A DNA stretch of 40,753 nucleotides. Source: JALZAA01 sp035938395 (GTDB lineage Bacteria > Actinomycetota > Acidimicrobiia > IMCC26256 > JACDBD01). Below are positions 24,120 through 32,349 of this stretch, one piece after another; the stretch's first letter is position 1, and each line of letters opens with the position of its first letter. Location of the stretch: assembly GCA_035938395.1 (NCBI GenBank), contig DASZGY010000128.1, positions 1 through 40,753 on the forward strand, read 5' to 3'. The position numbers and the translations under genes were made by a program. A model generated the notes under the pieces. That model saw only the letters and a list, made by a program, of their open reading frames with translations, had not been told where the DNA came from and did not search any database.

Positions 24120-25286
24120 ATGGAAGGTCGCGACCGGCGCCCGCGCAGTGCGCTCGCAACCGTGTGGATCCTGGTCGCCTGCGCGGTGATCGGGACGGGG
24201 ATCGGGCTCGTCGTCCGTCAAGTCCGCTCGGACGACGGAGGAGGACCGCGCCCGATCCGCGTCCGACCGGCACGTCCGGGACAACAGAGCGCCGCCGGAC
24301 TGTGGCTGTTCGGCGCGACGACGGTCCGCCTCGACCCGGTGACCCTCTCCGATCCGCGGGACGTCGGGTTCCAGGGCTTCGGCGCCGTGCTCGGCGGCGA
24401 GGGGACGGTGTACCTGTACGACCCCGTGACCGGTCGCATCGGCGTCGTCGACGCGACCCGCAACGAGCTCGCCGGCAGGACGAACGTGCCCGTCCAGGGC
24501 GGCGTGTCGGCAGACGTCACCCCGGTCGTCGCCGAGCAGCGCGGCGCGCTGTGGCTGGTGACGGGGGACGGCCGATTGACCCGCGACGAGCTCTCGACCG
24601 GGACGACGACCGACGCGACGTTGCCCACCGATGTCGTCTCGGAGGCCGCGGCGGGTGGTCCACCGGCGCCGGGCGCGACGCGCGTCGTCGCCGACGACCA
24701 AGCCGCGTGGGCGGTGTACGACCTCGGCGTGACGGGGAACCCCGCTCACCCGGTGGCGGTGCGCGTCGCCGACGACGGCACCGTCAGCCGGCGCGCCGCG
24801 CTCCCGGACCGCGTCGGCGGTGATCGACTCGAGCCCCAAGCCGTCGCGTTGGGCGACGGCATGCTGTGGATCGTCGGACGGAGCTCAGTGGTCGCCGTCG
24901 ACCCGGCGACGTTGATGGTTCGCCGCAGCTTCGCCGTGCAGGACGGTGCGCAGGTCGAGCTGCACGGGGCGGCCGTCGCCGGCGGCCTGCTCTGGAGCTA
25001 CGACGTACAGAGCGGCGCGCTGCTCGGCATCGGTCCGGACGGCCGGGTGCGCCAGAGGACTGCGCTCACCGACGGCGCGCAGACCCCATTCCGCGCGTCG
25101 GCCACGGTCATCGGCGGCGGCGGCGTGCTCTGGGTGCGCGTTCGCGTCGGCAACCCGAGCACGCTCGAACAGCTGATCACCCGGGTCGACGCGCGGTCGG
25201 GCGACATCACCGGTCGCTTCAGCGCACCACCGCAGCTCGAGGTGGGTGAGATCGCCGTCAGCCGCGCGCCTGCGGGTGGCGGATAG
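24120..25286 (+). CDS. Membrane-anchored beta-propeller-like protein, function unknown
   Basis: A 388-residue protein with a short basic cytoplasmic head, one TM helix (about 11-33) and a large extracytoplasmic part. The latter has repeated units of the type G-x-LW-[LI]V-x-G-x2-x3-[LV]D (GLWLFGATTVRLDP, GALWLVTGDGRLTRD, GMLWIVGRSSVVAVDP, GVLWVRVRVG), as in PQQ/NHL/Vgb-like propellers. No catalytic motif is visible. ATG at 24120 with AGGAGGGA (24107-24114) is preferred; an in-frame upstream start lies within the hairpin. Its place after ftsK could mean a cell-envelope role, but that is only position. Confidence 0.72.
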   Translation: MEGRDRRPRSALATVWILVACAVIGTGIGLVVRQVRSDDGGGPRPIRVRPARPGQQSAAGLWLFGATTVRLDPVTLSDPRDVGFQGFGAVLGGEGTVYLYDPVTGRIGVVDATRNELAGRTNVPVQGGVSADVTPVVAEQRGALWLVTGDGRLTRDELSTGTTTDATLPTDVVSEAAAGGPPAPGATRVVADDQAAWAVYDLGVTGNPAHPVAVRVADDGTVSRRAALPDRVGGDRLEPQAVALGDGMLWIVGRSSVVAVDPATLMVRRSFAVQDGAQVELHGAAVAGGLLWSYDVQSGALLGIGPDGRVRQRTALTDGAQTPFRASATVIGGGGVLWVRVRVGNPSTLEQLITRVDARSGDITGRFSAPPQLEVGEIAVSRAPAGGG

Positions 25287-25290
25287 CCGG

Positions 25291-25328
25291 CGGACGCGAT
25301 CGGGGCGCCCCGAAGGGCGCCCCGTCCG
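25291..25328. terminator. Bidirectional terminator with a UUCG tetraloop on the minus strand
   Basis: A 9-bp stem (25302-25310 with 25315-25323) has loop CGAA on + and TTCG on -, giving the very stable C(UUCG)G loop in minus-strand RNA. An outer CGGAC/GTCCG (25291-25295, 25324-25328) extends it. It lies between two convergent genes and can serve both. Confidence 0.7.
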
Positions 25329-25340
25329 CACTCGTCGGGA

Positions 25341-25362
25341 CGACCGGCGTCTTTGGCGGTCG
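25341..25362 (-). terminator. Small hairpin downstream of the 3-TM gene
   Basis: CGACCG (25341-25346) pairs with CGGTCG (25357-25362). It lies 29 nt after the minus-strand stop and just before the UUCG hairpin, so the two may act in tandem. Confidence 0.35.
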
Positions 25363-25391
25363 TGCCGCGGAGAGATTTGTCGAGAAGGCCG

Positions 25392-25718
25392 TCAGGCGGC
25401 CCGGCGCAGCGGCCGGTGCTCGCCCAGGGTCTCGTCTCTGGTCGCGCGGTCGTGGGTCAAGTAGCCGAAGACGGCCCTCCAGCCCACGGTCGCTCCTGCG
25501 ACCATGAAGCCCGTGATCCAGACGCCCAGCGTCTCGTTGCGCACGGTGATGCCGAAGCCACGGAACAGCGAGTAGTCGAGCGCGACTACCACGCCGACCG
25601 CGGCGATGAACGTGAGGACCGACTTCCAGGCCCGCAACGGAGAGACGTTGTCGGTGAGGAAGTCGACGACCTTCACGGTGCCCAGCGCGAGCAGGGCAAC
25701 GATCGCGAAGTCGTACAT
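25392..25718 (-). CDS. Small three-helix membrane protein, function unknown
   Basis: A 108-residue protein with three predicted TM helices (about 2-21, 31-54, 67-92) and a charged C-terminal tail (HDRATRDETLGEHRPLRRAA). I recognise no family; the size and layout recall holins and small ion-transport subunits, without evidence for either. ATG at 25718 is chosen because GGAGG (25725-25729, minus) sits 6 nt upstream and the N-terminus becomes a clean TM helix; the open frame extends to 25802 but that part is leader RNA. The leader can form a three-way junction overlapping anti-Shine-Dalgarno sequence. It stands alone between convergent and divergent neighbours. Confidence 0.68.
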   Translation of the reverse strand: MYDFAIVALLALGTVKVVDFLTDNVSPLRAWKSVLTFIAAVGVVVALDYSLFRGFGITVRNETLGVWITGFMVAGATVGWRAVFGYLTHDRATRDETLGEHRPLRRAA

Positions 25719-25722
25719 GTGC

Positions 25723-25779
25723 CACCTCCAAGGTGACGGGAGGGCTCTTCGCCCTCCGGGAGGTGAGACTCCCCGTGAC
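25723..25779 (-). promoter_or_regulatory. Riboswitch-like three-way-junction leader of the 3-TM gene
   Basis: On the minus strand three helices abut without unpaired bases. P1 is 25774-25779 with 25733-25738 (5 of 6 pairs), P2 is 25769-25773 with 25758-25762, and P3 is 25751-25757 with 25739-25745 (7 pairs). The P1 3' strand overlaps CACCT, which can pair with AGGTG at the Shine-Dalgarno (25723-25727). CACCTCC in P2 (25759-25765) is a perfect 7-nt complement of GGAGGTG (25723-25729). So folding of the junction and masking of the ribosome site exclude each other. Function is inference. Confidence 0.45.
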
Positions 25780-25801
25780 GATGCAAGGTGACATGCGTGC
25801 A

Positions 25802-25819
25802 CCCCCGACGTTTCGGGGG
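25802..25819. promoter_or_regulatory. Hairpin in the divergent rimO/3-TM intergenic region
   Basis: CCCCCGA (25802-25808) pairs perfectly with TCGGGGG (25813-25819) around a 4-nt loop. It overlaps the -35 region of rimO and would be near the 5' end of the minus transcript. It could be a protein-binding palindrome or an RNA stem. Confidence 0.4.
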
Positions 25820-25827
25820 GTCGCTTG

Positions 25828-25833
25828 TAGGCT
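25828..25833 (+). promoter_or_regulatory. Leaderless -10 box of rimO
   Basis: TAGGCT ends 6 nt before the GTG start of rimO (25840). No Shine-Dalgarno and no clear -35 are present. Confidence 0.5.
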
Positions 25834-25839
25834 TTCGCC

Positions 25840-27159
25840 GTGACCGTCGCTCCTGAGCCCGACGTCCCGGCGCGCTTCTACGTCGAGACCCTGGGCTGCC
25901 CCAAGAACGCCGTCGATTCCGACAAGGTGACGGCCTCGCTGCTGGCCGACGGCCTCGTCCCGGCGTCCTCGGCCGAGGACGCCGAGTTGGTGGTCGTCAA
26001 CACGTGCGCATTCGTCGAGGCCGCCCGCCAGGAGTCCATCGACGTCACGCTCGCTCTCGCCGAAGCCCGCAAGCCGGGCGCCAAGCTGGTGGTCACGGGC
26101 TGCCTCGCCGAGCGCTATGGCGACGAGCTCGCCACGGCGTTGCCGGAGGCGGACGCCGTCGTCGGCTTCGGTGGCGAGGGCGATCTCGCGGAGGTGGTCC
26201 TGAAGCGCAAGCCGGCCGGCGTGCGCGACCTGCTCGAGCTGCCGCGTCCTGCGCCGGCCGCTCCGTGGGCGTACGTCAAGGTGGCCGAGGGATGCGACCG
26301 CGCGTGCGCCTTCTGCGCGATCCCGTCGTTCCGAGGGAAGCAGCGTTCGCGCGCGCCGGAGACGATCGAAGAGGAAGCCCGCACGCTCGTCGAGCGCGGC
26401 GCGGCCGAGCTCGTGCTCGTGGCTCAAGATCTCGCGTGGTACGGACGCGACGCCGGTCGGCCCGGCTCGCTGGCGCCGCTCCTCCGGCGCCTGGACGCGC
26501 TCTCGGCGCACGGCCTGGCGCGCATTCGGCTCCTCTATCTCTATCCGAGTGAAGTGCGCGACCCGCTCGTGTCGACGATGCTCGAGCTGCCGACCGTGGT
26601 GCCGTACTTCGACCTGTCGCTCCAGCACGCGTCTGCACCACTACTTCGGCGCATGAAGCGCTGGGGGAGCGGCAACCGGTTCCGCGCTCTCGTCGACGGC
26701 ATCCGCGCCCGCGAGCCGGGCGCCGCCTTCCGGTCTTCGTTCATCGTCGGGTTCCCGGGCGAGACCGAGCGCGATCACGACCAGCTGCTCGAGTTCCTCG
26801 CTGCGGCGGAGCTCGACTGGGCCGGCTTCTTTCCCTTCTCGCGCGAGGACGGGACACCCGCAGCCGAGATGGACCGAGTCGTTCCCGACGATCTGATGCG
26901 TGAGCGCCTGCGCGAGTGCGCCGAGGTGCAGGACCCGATCACGCAGGCCGCGCGCGACGCGTTGGTCGGCGACGATCTCGACGTGCTTGTCGACGGGACG
27001 GACGACGAGAGCGGCGAGCCGGTCGGGCGCTCCTACCGCGAGGCGCCGGAGATCGACGGCGTGGTCCGAATCACCGGCGCGTTCGCACGGCCCGGCGCCC
27101 GGGTCCGCGCTCGGGTGACGTCGGCGTGCGGGCCCGATCTGGTGGCGGAGCCGGCATGA
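25840..27159 (+). CDS. rimO: Ribosomal protein S12 methylthiotransferase RimO
   Basis: A 439-residue radical-SAM methylthiotransferase that modifies the conserved Asp of ribosomal protein S12. The N-terminal UPF0004 domain has three Fe-S cysteines in LGCPKNAVDSD, NTCAFVE and TGCLAERY. The radical-SAM cluster motif is CDRACAFC (C152, C156, C159), and the C-terminal TRAM domain is present. LGCPKN and CAIPSFRGKQRSR distinguish it from MiaB, which is encoded 7 kb downstream. The GTG start matches a leaderless promoter. ATGA overlap with pgsA. Confidence 0.94.
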   Translation: MTVAPEPDVPARFYVETLGCPKNAVDSDKVTASLLADGLVPASSAEDAELVVVNTCAFVEAARQESIDVTLALAEARKPGAKLVVTGCLAERYGDELATALPEADAVVGFGGEGDLAEVVLKRKPAGVRDLLELPRPAPAAPWAYVKVAEGCDRACAFCAIPSFRGKQRSRAPETIEEEARTLVERGAAELVLVAQDLAWYGRDAGRPGSLAPLLRRLDALSAHGLARIRLLYLYPSEVRDPLVSTMLELPTVVPYFDLSLQHASAPLLRRMKRWGSGNRFRALVDGIRAREPGAAFRSSFIVGFPGETERDHDQLLEFLAAAELDWAGFFPFSREDGTPAAEMDRVVPDDLMRERLRECAEVQDPITQAARDALVGDDLDVLVDGTDDESGEPVGRSYREAPEIDGVVRITGAFARPGARVRARVTSACGPDLVAEPA

Positions 27160-27755
27160 GCACGGCGCCCGAGGCGCGCATGCCCGCGGCGGCACGGGCG
27201 GCGGCGCCGCTGCGCAGATTCGGCGAGGGTGCGGTGGCGACCCCGGCCAATGCGATCACGGTGGCGCGCGTCCTGCTCGCCGTGCCCACGCTCGTGCTGA
27301 TCGCACAGCGGGGGGCGTCGTGGCCGGCGGTCGTCCTGTGGTTGGTGCTGGCGTGCACCGACGGCGTCGACGGGTGGATCGCCCGGCGCGACGGCACGAC
27401 GCGCTCGGGCGCGTTCCTGGATCCTCTCGCCGACAAGGTCCTTGTCATCGGCGGCTTCCTCGCGTTGGGCGTCCGTGGCGACATCGGATGGATCCCGATC
27501 GTCCTCGTCGTCGGACGCGAAGCCGGGATCCAGGTGTACCGGTCGCTCGCCGGGCGGCGTGGCATCTCGCTCCCGGCCCGCCAGCTCGGCAAGTGGAAGA
27601 CCACATTGCAGTTTGCTGCCGTCGGCGCCTTCCTCTTCCCGCCGTTCGAGGACATGGCCTGGCTCCAGCAGACGGTGCTGTGGGCGGCCGTGGCACTCAC
27701 GCTTCTGTCGGCGCTCGACATGCTCCGGCGGGGGTGGCAGGAGAGCCGCGCGTGA
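27156..27755 (+). CDS. pgsA: CDP-diacylglycerol-glycerol-3-phosphate 3-phosphatidyltransferase-like
   Basis: A 199-residue integral membrane enzyme of the CDP-alcohol phosphatidyltransferase family, probably making phosphatidylglycerol phosphate. The motif reads DGVDGWIAR, seven residues, then GAFLDPLADK. The usual pattern has eight residues between AR and G, so this copy appears one shorter while the four Asp remain. TPANAITVARVLLAVP at the N-terminus is typical of PgsA. Flanked by rimO (ATGA overlap) and cinA (GTGA overlap), its standard actinobacterial place. A different CDP-alcohol substrate cannot be excluded. Confidence 0.86.
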   Translation: MSTAPEARMPAAARAAAPLRRFGEGAVATPANAITVARVLLAVPTLVLIAQRGASWPAVVLWLVLACTDGVDGWIARRDGTTRSGAFLDPLADKVLVIGGFLALGVRGDIGWIPIVLVVGREAGIQVYRSLAGRRGISLPARQLGKWKTTLQFAAVGAFLFPPFEDMAWLQQTVLWAAVALTLLSALDMLRRGWQESRA

Positions 27756-28984
27756 GATGCGAGGTGCTGGCGATCGGGACCGAGCTGCTCCTCGGCCAGA
27801 TCGTCGACACCAACAGCGCGTGGATCGGTGAGCAGCTCGCCGACGCCGGCATCGACAGCTTCGAGCACCGGCAGGTGGGCGACAACCTGGGGCGGATGGT
27901 GCAGGCCGTGCGCGAGGTGCTCGACCGCAGCGACGCCGTCATCGTGTGCGGCGGGCTGGGCCCGACGCCCGACGACATGACCCGCCAGGCGATCGCGGAG
28001 GTGATGGGCGTCGAGCTCGAGCGTCGCGAGGATCTCGTCGAATGGGTGTCCGCCTTGTTCACCTCGCGCGGCCGGACCATGCCCGAGAACAACCTGCGCC
28101 AGTGCGACGTGCCGGTCGGCGCCGAGCCGATCCCGAACTCGGTCGGGACCGCGCCGGGGATCAAGGCGCCGGTCGGCGACAAGGTCGTATACGCCGTGCC
28201 CGGCGTCCCGTACGAGATGCAGCTCATGATCAACGAGCACGTCCTGCCCGACCTGCTCGCTCGATCCGGGCAGCAGGGGGCGATCGTGTCGCGGTCGCTC
28301 AAGACGTGGGGCACGTCCGAGTCGGGACTGGCCGAGATGATCGCCCATCGGGTCGACGCGCAGACGAACCCGACGATCGCCTTCCTCGCCCGCGGGATCG
28401 AAGGGCTCGTCGTCCGGATCACGGCCAAGGCGTCGACGCCCGAGGAGGCGCGCGCCCTGATCGAGCCGGAGGAACGGGCGTTGCGCGAGATCCTCGGCGA
28501 CCTCGTGTTCGGCGTCGACGACGAGACGATGGAGACCGTGGTCCTCGATCTGTTGCGGAAGCGCGGGCTGACGCTCGGGCTGGCGGAGTCGCTCACGGGC
28601 GGGTTGGTCGCGTCGCGGCTCGTGAGCGTGCCCGGCACCAGTGACGTGTTGAAGGGCGGCGTCGTCGCCTACATGACCGACGTCAAGCGATCCGTGCTCG
28701 GCGTGACCGCCGAGTCGGTGGTGAGCAGCGAGTGCGCGGCCCAGCTGGCGGCGGGGGCGCGGCGCGTCTTCGACGCCGACGTCGGTCTCGGAGTGACAGG
28801 CGTGGCGGGCCCCGACGAGCAGGAGGGACAGCCCGCCGGCACGGTGTTCTTCGGCCTCGCCCTCGGCGACGGGCCGGTCGAGGCGGTCGGCACGCAGCTG
28901 CCGGGTCAGCGCGAGATGGTGCGCCAGTTCGCCACGATCTCGTTGCTCAACCTGCTGCGCATGAAGCTCGTGTCGATGGGGTGA
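27752..28984 (+). CDS. cinA: CinA family protein (NMN amidohydrolase/competence-damage inducible)
   Basis: A 410-residue CinA. The N-terminal MoCF-like domain (about 1-170) opens with EVLAIGTELLLGQIVDTNS and has GGLGPTPDDMTR; this domain has ADP-ribose pyrophosphatase activity in characterised members. The C-terminal PncC domain (about 255-408) has LAESLTGGLVASRL and GVTGVAGPDEQEGQPAGTV and hydrolyses nicotinamide mononucleotide. The usual AESCTGG has Leu in place of Cys. GTG overlaps the pgsA stop (GTGA), with GGAGAG upstream. The association with recA downstream is conserved in many bacteria. Confidence 0.94.
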   Translation: MRCEVLAIGTELLLGQIVDTNSAWIGEQLADAGIDSFEHRQVGDNLGRMVQAVREVLDRSDAVIVCGGLGPTPDDMTRQAIAEVMGVELERREDLVEWVSALFTSRGRTMPENNLRQCDVPVGAEPIPNSVGTAPGIKAPVGDKVVYAVPGVPYEMQLMINEHVLPDLLARSGQQGAIVSRSLKTWGTSESGLAEMIAHRVDAQTNPTIAFLARGIEGLVVRITAKASTPEEARALIEPEERALREILGDLVFGVDDETMETVVLDLLRKRGLTLGLAESLTGGLVASRLVSVPGTSDVLKGGVVAYMTDVKRSVLGVTAESVVSSECAAQLAAGARRVFDADVGLGVTGVAGPDEQEGQPAGTVFFGLALGDGPVEAVGTQLPGQREMVRQFATISLLNLLRMKLVSMG

Positions 28985-29535
28985 GCGAGCCCGAGCTGGG
29001 CCGGGGCTTCGTGGCCGTGGTCCCGCCCGATGACGTCCTCGACGCCGTCGACGCCGCCGCGGCGGCGATCGAGGTTCCCTCGACGGCTCGCCGCACCACC
29101 CGGTCGCAGTGGCACCTCACGCTCCAGTTCCTCGGCAACCGGGTCGACTTCGCCGCCGTCGCCGGTGCGCTCGAGCCGCTGGCGGTGCGCGGGTCGGCGG
29201 TACAGCTCGGGCCGGCGGGCGCGTTCCCGACCGAGCGGCGGGCCCGGGTGCTGTGGCTCGGCGTCGCCGAGGGACACGCGCTGCTCGTGCAGCTGGCGGC
29301 GGCGGTCGGCGCGCTCCTGGCGCCGGTGGGCTCCCCGCCGGAGGCGCGGCCGTATCACGCCCACCTCACCCTCGCCCGGCTCAAGGCGCCCTCCGATCTC
29401 CGTCCGGTCGTCGCCCGGCTCGGGTCGGGCCCGGTGGGGCGGGCGTGGGCGGCCGAGGAGGTCGTGCTGTTCCAGAGCAAGACGGGACGAGGCGGCGCCG
29501 AGTACAGACCCCGGGCCCGCTTCCCGCTCCGGTAG
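28981..29535 (+). CDS. thpR: RNA 2',3'-cyclic phosphodiesterase ThpR (2H family)
   Basis: A 184-residue 2H phosphoesterase, once named 2'-5' RNA ligase. The two catalytic HxT motifs are WHLTLQFLG (H45, T47) and HAHLTLAR (H128, T130). LWLGVAEGHALL lies between them. Family members open 2',3'-cyclic phosphates on RNA ends; the physiological substrate is uncertain. GTG overlaps the cinA stop (GTGA), so it is the last gene of the rimO-pgsA-cinA-thpR run. The recA promoter follows 17 nt after its stop. Confidence 0.9.
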   Translation: MSEPELGRGFVAVVPPDDVLDAVDAAAAAIEVPSTARRTTRSQWHLTLQFLGNRVDFAAVAGALEPLAVRGSAVQLGPAGAFPTERRARVLWLGVAEGHALLVQLAAAVGALLAPVGSPPEARPYHAHLTLARLKAPSDLRPVVARLGSGPVGRAWAAEEVVLFQSKTGRGGAEYRPRARFPLR

Positions 29536-29552
29536 CCGTCTCGGCGAAAGCC

Positions 29553-29581
29553 TTGCATCGAACGGGTGTTCGGGCTAAGTT
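29553..29581 (+). promoter_or_regulatory. LexA-controlled distal recA promoter with SOS box
   Basis: TTGCAT (29553-29558), a 17-nt spacer and TAAGTT (29576-29581). The spacer is filled by the actinobacterial LexA box TCGAAC-N4-GTTCGG (29558-29573), 11 of 12 fixed bases of TCGAAC-N4-GTTCGA. LexA binding would block RNA polymerase directly. The predicted start is near 29588. Confidence 0.9.
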
Positions 29582-29658
29582 ACACGCGTGTCGTTCGGGT
29601 TTGGGCCCCGAGGCATGGGACGAATCAGAGCGACACCCAGAGGTACACCTAGAGGTAG

Positions 29659-29681
29659 TTGTCACACCCCAGCCGTAGGTT
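29659..29681 (+). promoter_or_regulatory. Proximal recA promoter resembling the PafBC-type damage promoter
   Basis: TTGTCA (29659-29664), an 11-nt spacer and TAGGTT (29676-29681). Mycobacterial LexA-independent DNA-damage promoters have TTGTCRGTG-N8-TAnnnT, which also puts 11 nt between TTGTCR and the -10. The GTG part of the element is absent here. It would start near 29688, 56 nt before the recA start. Confidence 0.55.
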
Positions 29682-29743
29682 GCTCCCCACGGCACTTCCC
29701 CCCGACCGCACGAACGCAACGACGTAACGAGGAGGGTTCCATC

Positions 29744-30895
<1,152 letters not shown>

Positions 30896-30919
30896 GGACA
30901 CAGACGCCGGAGGCACGCG

Positions 30920-30950
30920 TGTGGGGGGCGGTCGGGTACCGCCCCCCACA
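30920..30950. terminator. Bidirectional terminator between recA and the TauE-like gene
   Basis: A perfect 13-bp stem (30920-30932 with 30938-30950) with a 5-nt loop lies 24 nt after recA and 19 nt after the convergent gene's stop. No U-tract on either strand. Confidence 0.78.
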
Positions 30951-30969
30951 CCACCTCGGGTGTCGTTCT

Positions 30970-31692
30970 TCAGATGAGGCCGCGCAGGATCGCAGCGACG
31001 CCGGCGATCGTGACGAGGGTCAGGACCGCGGGGCGGAGGCTGCGCTCGCCCACCACGCGGGTCACGAGCGTGCTGCAGGCGAGCCCGATGAGCAGCGCGG
31101 GAGCGAGTGCCAGCGCGAGGAGTAGCTGCCAGCCGTGCACCTGGCCTGCCGACACCAGCGCGATGAACGACATGACCGCGCCGATCAGGAAGGCGCAGGC
31201 CAGCGTGGCGCGGATCGTGGGCCCGGGATGGCGCTGGTAGAGGAGCGCCAGCGGTGGGCCGTCGATCGCGGCGGTGGTCCCGAGCACGCCGGCCGCCGCG
31301 CCCGCGCTCGTCGCGGTCTCGCGGTTCACGGGAACATGCCCCGCGAGGACGCTCAACAGGACGCCGGCCAGCACCGCCGAGCCGGCGAGGGTGGAGAGCA
31401 GGTCGCCCGACACGAGGGCGACGATCAAAACGCCGACGACCGTGCCCGGCACGCGGCCGAGGACGATCCACCCCAGCCCCGGCCAGTCGACGCCGTGCCA
31501 CTCGCGCGCCGCCATGATCAGCGTGAGCGGGACGCCCAGGGCGACCAGCGCGCCGGGGACGGCTTCGGGGACGATGAGCGCGACGATCGGGACGAGCACG
31601 AGGTTCTGTCCGAAGCCGATCGAGCCTTGCACCGCCCCGCCGGTGGCGGCGACGAGCGCGAGAAGGATGAACTCCGTCGCAGAGACGTGCAC
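30970..31692 (-). CDS. TauE/SafE family membrane permease
   Basis: A 240-residue integral membrane protein with seven or eight TM segments of the TauE/SafE (DUF81) family, proposed sulfite/organosulfonate or related anion exporters. The N-terminal repeat has ATGGAVQGSIGFGQNLVLVPI and the second repeat AGVLGTTAAIDGPPLALLY, matching the two inverted halves of the family. GTG start; no Shine-Dalgarno. It begins 8 nt after the GNAT stop and is probably co-transcribed with it. The substrate cannot be read from sequence. Confidence 0.8.
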   Translation of the reverse strand: MHVSATEFILLALVAATGGAVQGSIGFGQNLVLVPIVALIVPEAVPGALVALGVPLTLIMAAREWHGVDWPGLGWIVLGRVPGTVVGVLIVALVSGDLLSTLAGSAVLAGVLLSVLAGHVPVNRETATSAGAAAGVLGTTAAIDGPPLALLYQRHPGPTIRATLACAFLIGAVMSFIALVSAGQVHGWQLLLALALAPALLIGLACSTLVTRVVGERSLRPAVLTLVTIAGVAAILRGLI

Positions 31693-31700
31693 GATCGTCG

Positions 31701-32279
31701 CTACCGCGCGGCGCGGGCCGCGTTGCGCTGCCAGCGCTCTCGGTCGAGTCGGTAGAGGACGTGGGGCCGGAGCGCGTCACCGTCGGGCAGGTTGGGGTTC
31801 TCGAAGTCGTCGGTGGGGTCGCGACGCATCCCGAGTCGCTCCATGACGCGACGCGAGCGGGCGTTCCCGTGGCTGGTGAACGACACGATCTCGTCGAGTG
31901 CGAGCTCGTCGAAGCCGAGCGAGAGCGCGGCGCGCGCCCCTTCGGTCGCGTAGCCGCGGCCCCAGTGCTCCCGCGCCAGGCGCCAGCCGACCTCGACCGC
32001 GGGCGTGAAGGGGGCGTCGAACGTCGCCGGGTTGAGCCCGACGAAGCCGGCGAACGGCGTCGTGCCCGGGACCTCGACCGCCCACAGTCCCCACCCGCGC
32101 TCCGCGAAGCCGGCCTCGATCCTGTCCACCAGGTCGTCGCTCTCCTCCGGCCGTAGCGGCGCCGGGAAATGTTCCATCACGAGGGGGTCGGCGTTCAGTG
32201 CCGCGAACGGCGGTCGGTCCGTGTCCCGCCATCGCCGGAGCACCAGACGCGGCGTGCGAAGCTCGGGCTCGACGGGCAC
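31701..32279 (-). CDS. GNAT family N-acetyltransferase (RimJ/RimL-like)
   Basis: A 192-residue acetyltransferase. The N-terminal LRTPRLVLRRWRDTD and the acetyl-CoA loop HWGRGYATEGARAAL are typical of the RimJ/RimL group, which acetylates protein N-termini, aminoglycosides or small amines. SFTSHGNARSRRVMERLGM is the usual C-terminal block. GTG at 32279 is chosen over the open frame reaching 32462, because residues before it are low-complexity and antisense to the lipoprotein gene, and a promoter spacing supports it. Acceptor unknown. Confidence 0.86.
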   Translation of the reverse strand: MPVEPELRTPRLVLRRWRDTDRPPFAALNADPLVMEHFPAPLRPEESDDLVDRIEAGFAERGWGLWAVEVPGTTPFAGFVGLNPATFDAPFTPAVEVGWRLAREHWGRGYATEGARAALSLGFDELALDEIVSFTSHGNARSRRVMERLGMRRDPTDDFENPNLPDGDALRPHVLYRLDRERWQRNAARAAR

Positions 32280-32286
32280 GGGGTGC

Positions 32287-32316
32287 TCTGTATGCCAAGC
32301 AGGCCGCTCCGGGCAA
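32287..32316 (-). promoter_or_regulatory. Leaderless promoter of the GNAT gene
   Basis: On the minus strand TTGCCC (32311-32316), an 18-nt spacer and TACAGA (32287-32292) lie 7 nt before the GTG at 32279. The divergent lipoprotein gene starts only 34 nt beyond the -35. Confidence 0.5.
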
Positions 32317-32349
32317 GCTCTCTCGGGTCGTCGTCGATCGGAGGTCGTG

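Noticed and set aside
21434..24823. A 1129-codon + strand open frame over ftsK
   Set aside because: It is the shifted frame of ftsK; its translation is almost all Arg, Ala, Gly and Pro, as expected for an off-frame in high-GC DNA. FtsK motifs lie in the other frame.
25719..25802. N-terminal extension of the 3-TM protein to 25802
   Set aside because: The extension is Pro/Arg-rich, lacks a ribosome site and coincides with the structured leader; the ATG at 25718 has a good Shine-Dalgarno.
31135..31755. Plus-strand frames over the TauE-like gene
   Set aside because: The minus strand gives clear TM repeats of the TauE family; the plus frames are low-complexity.
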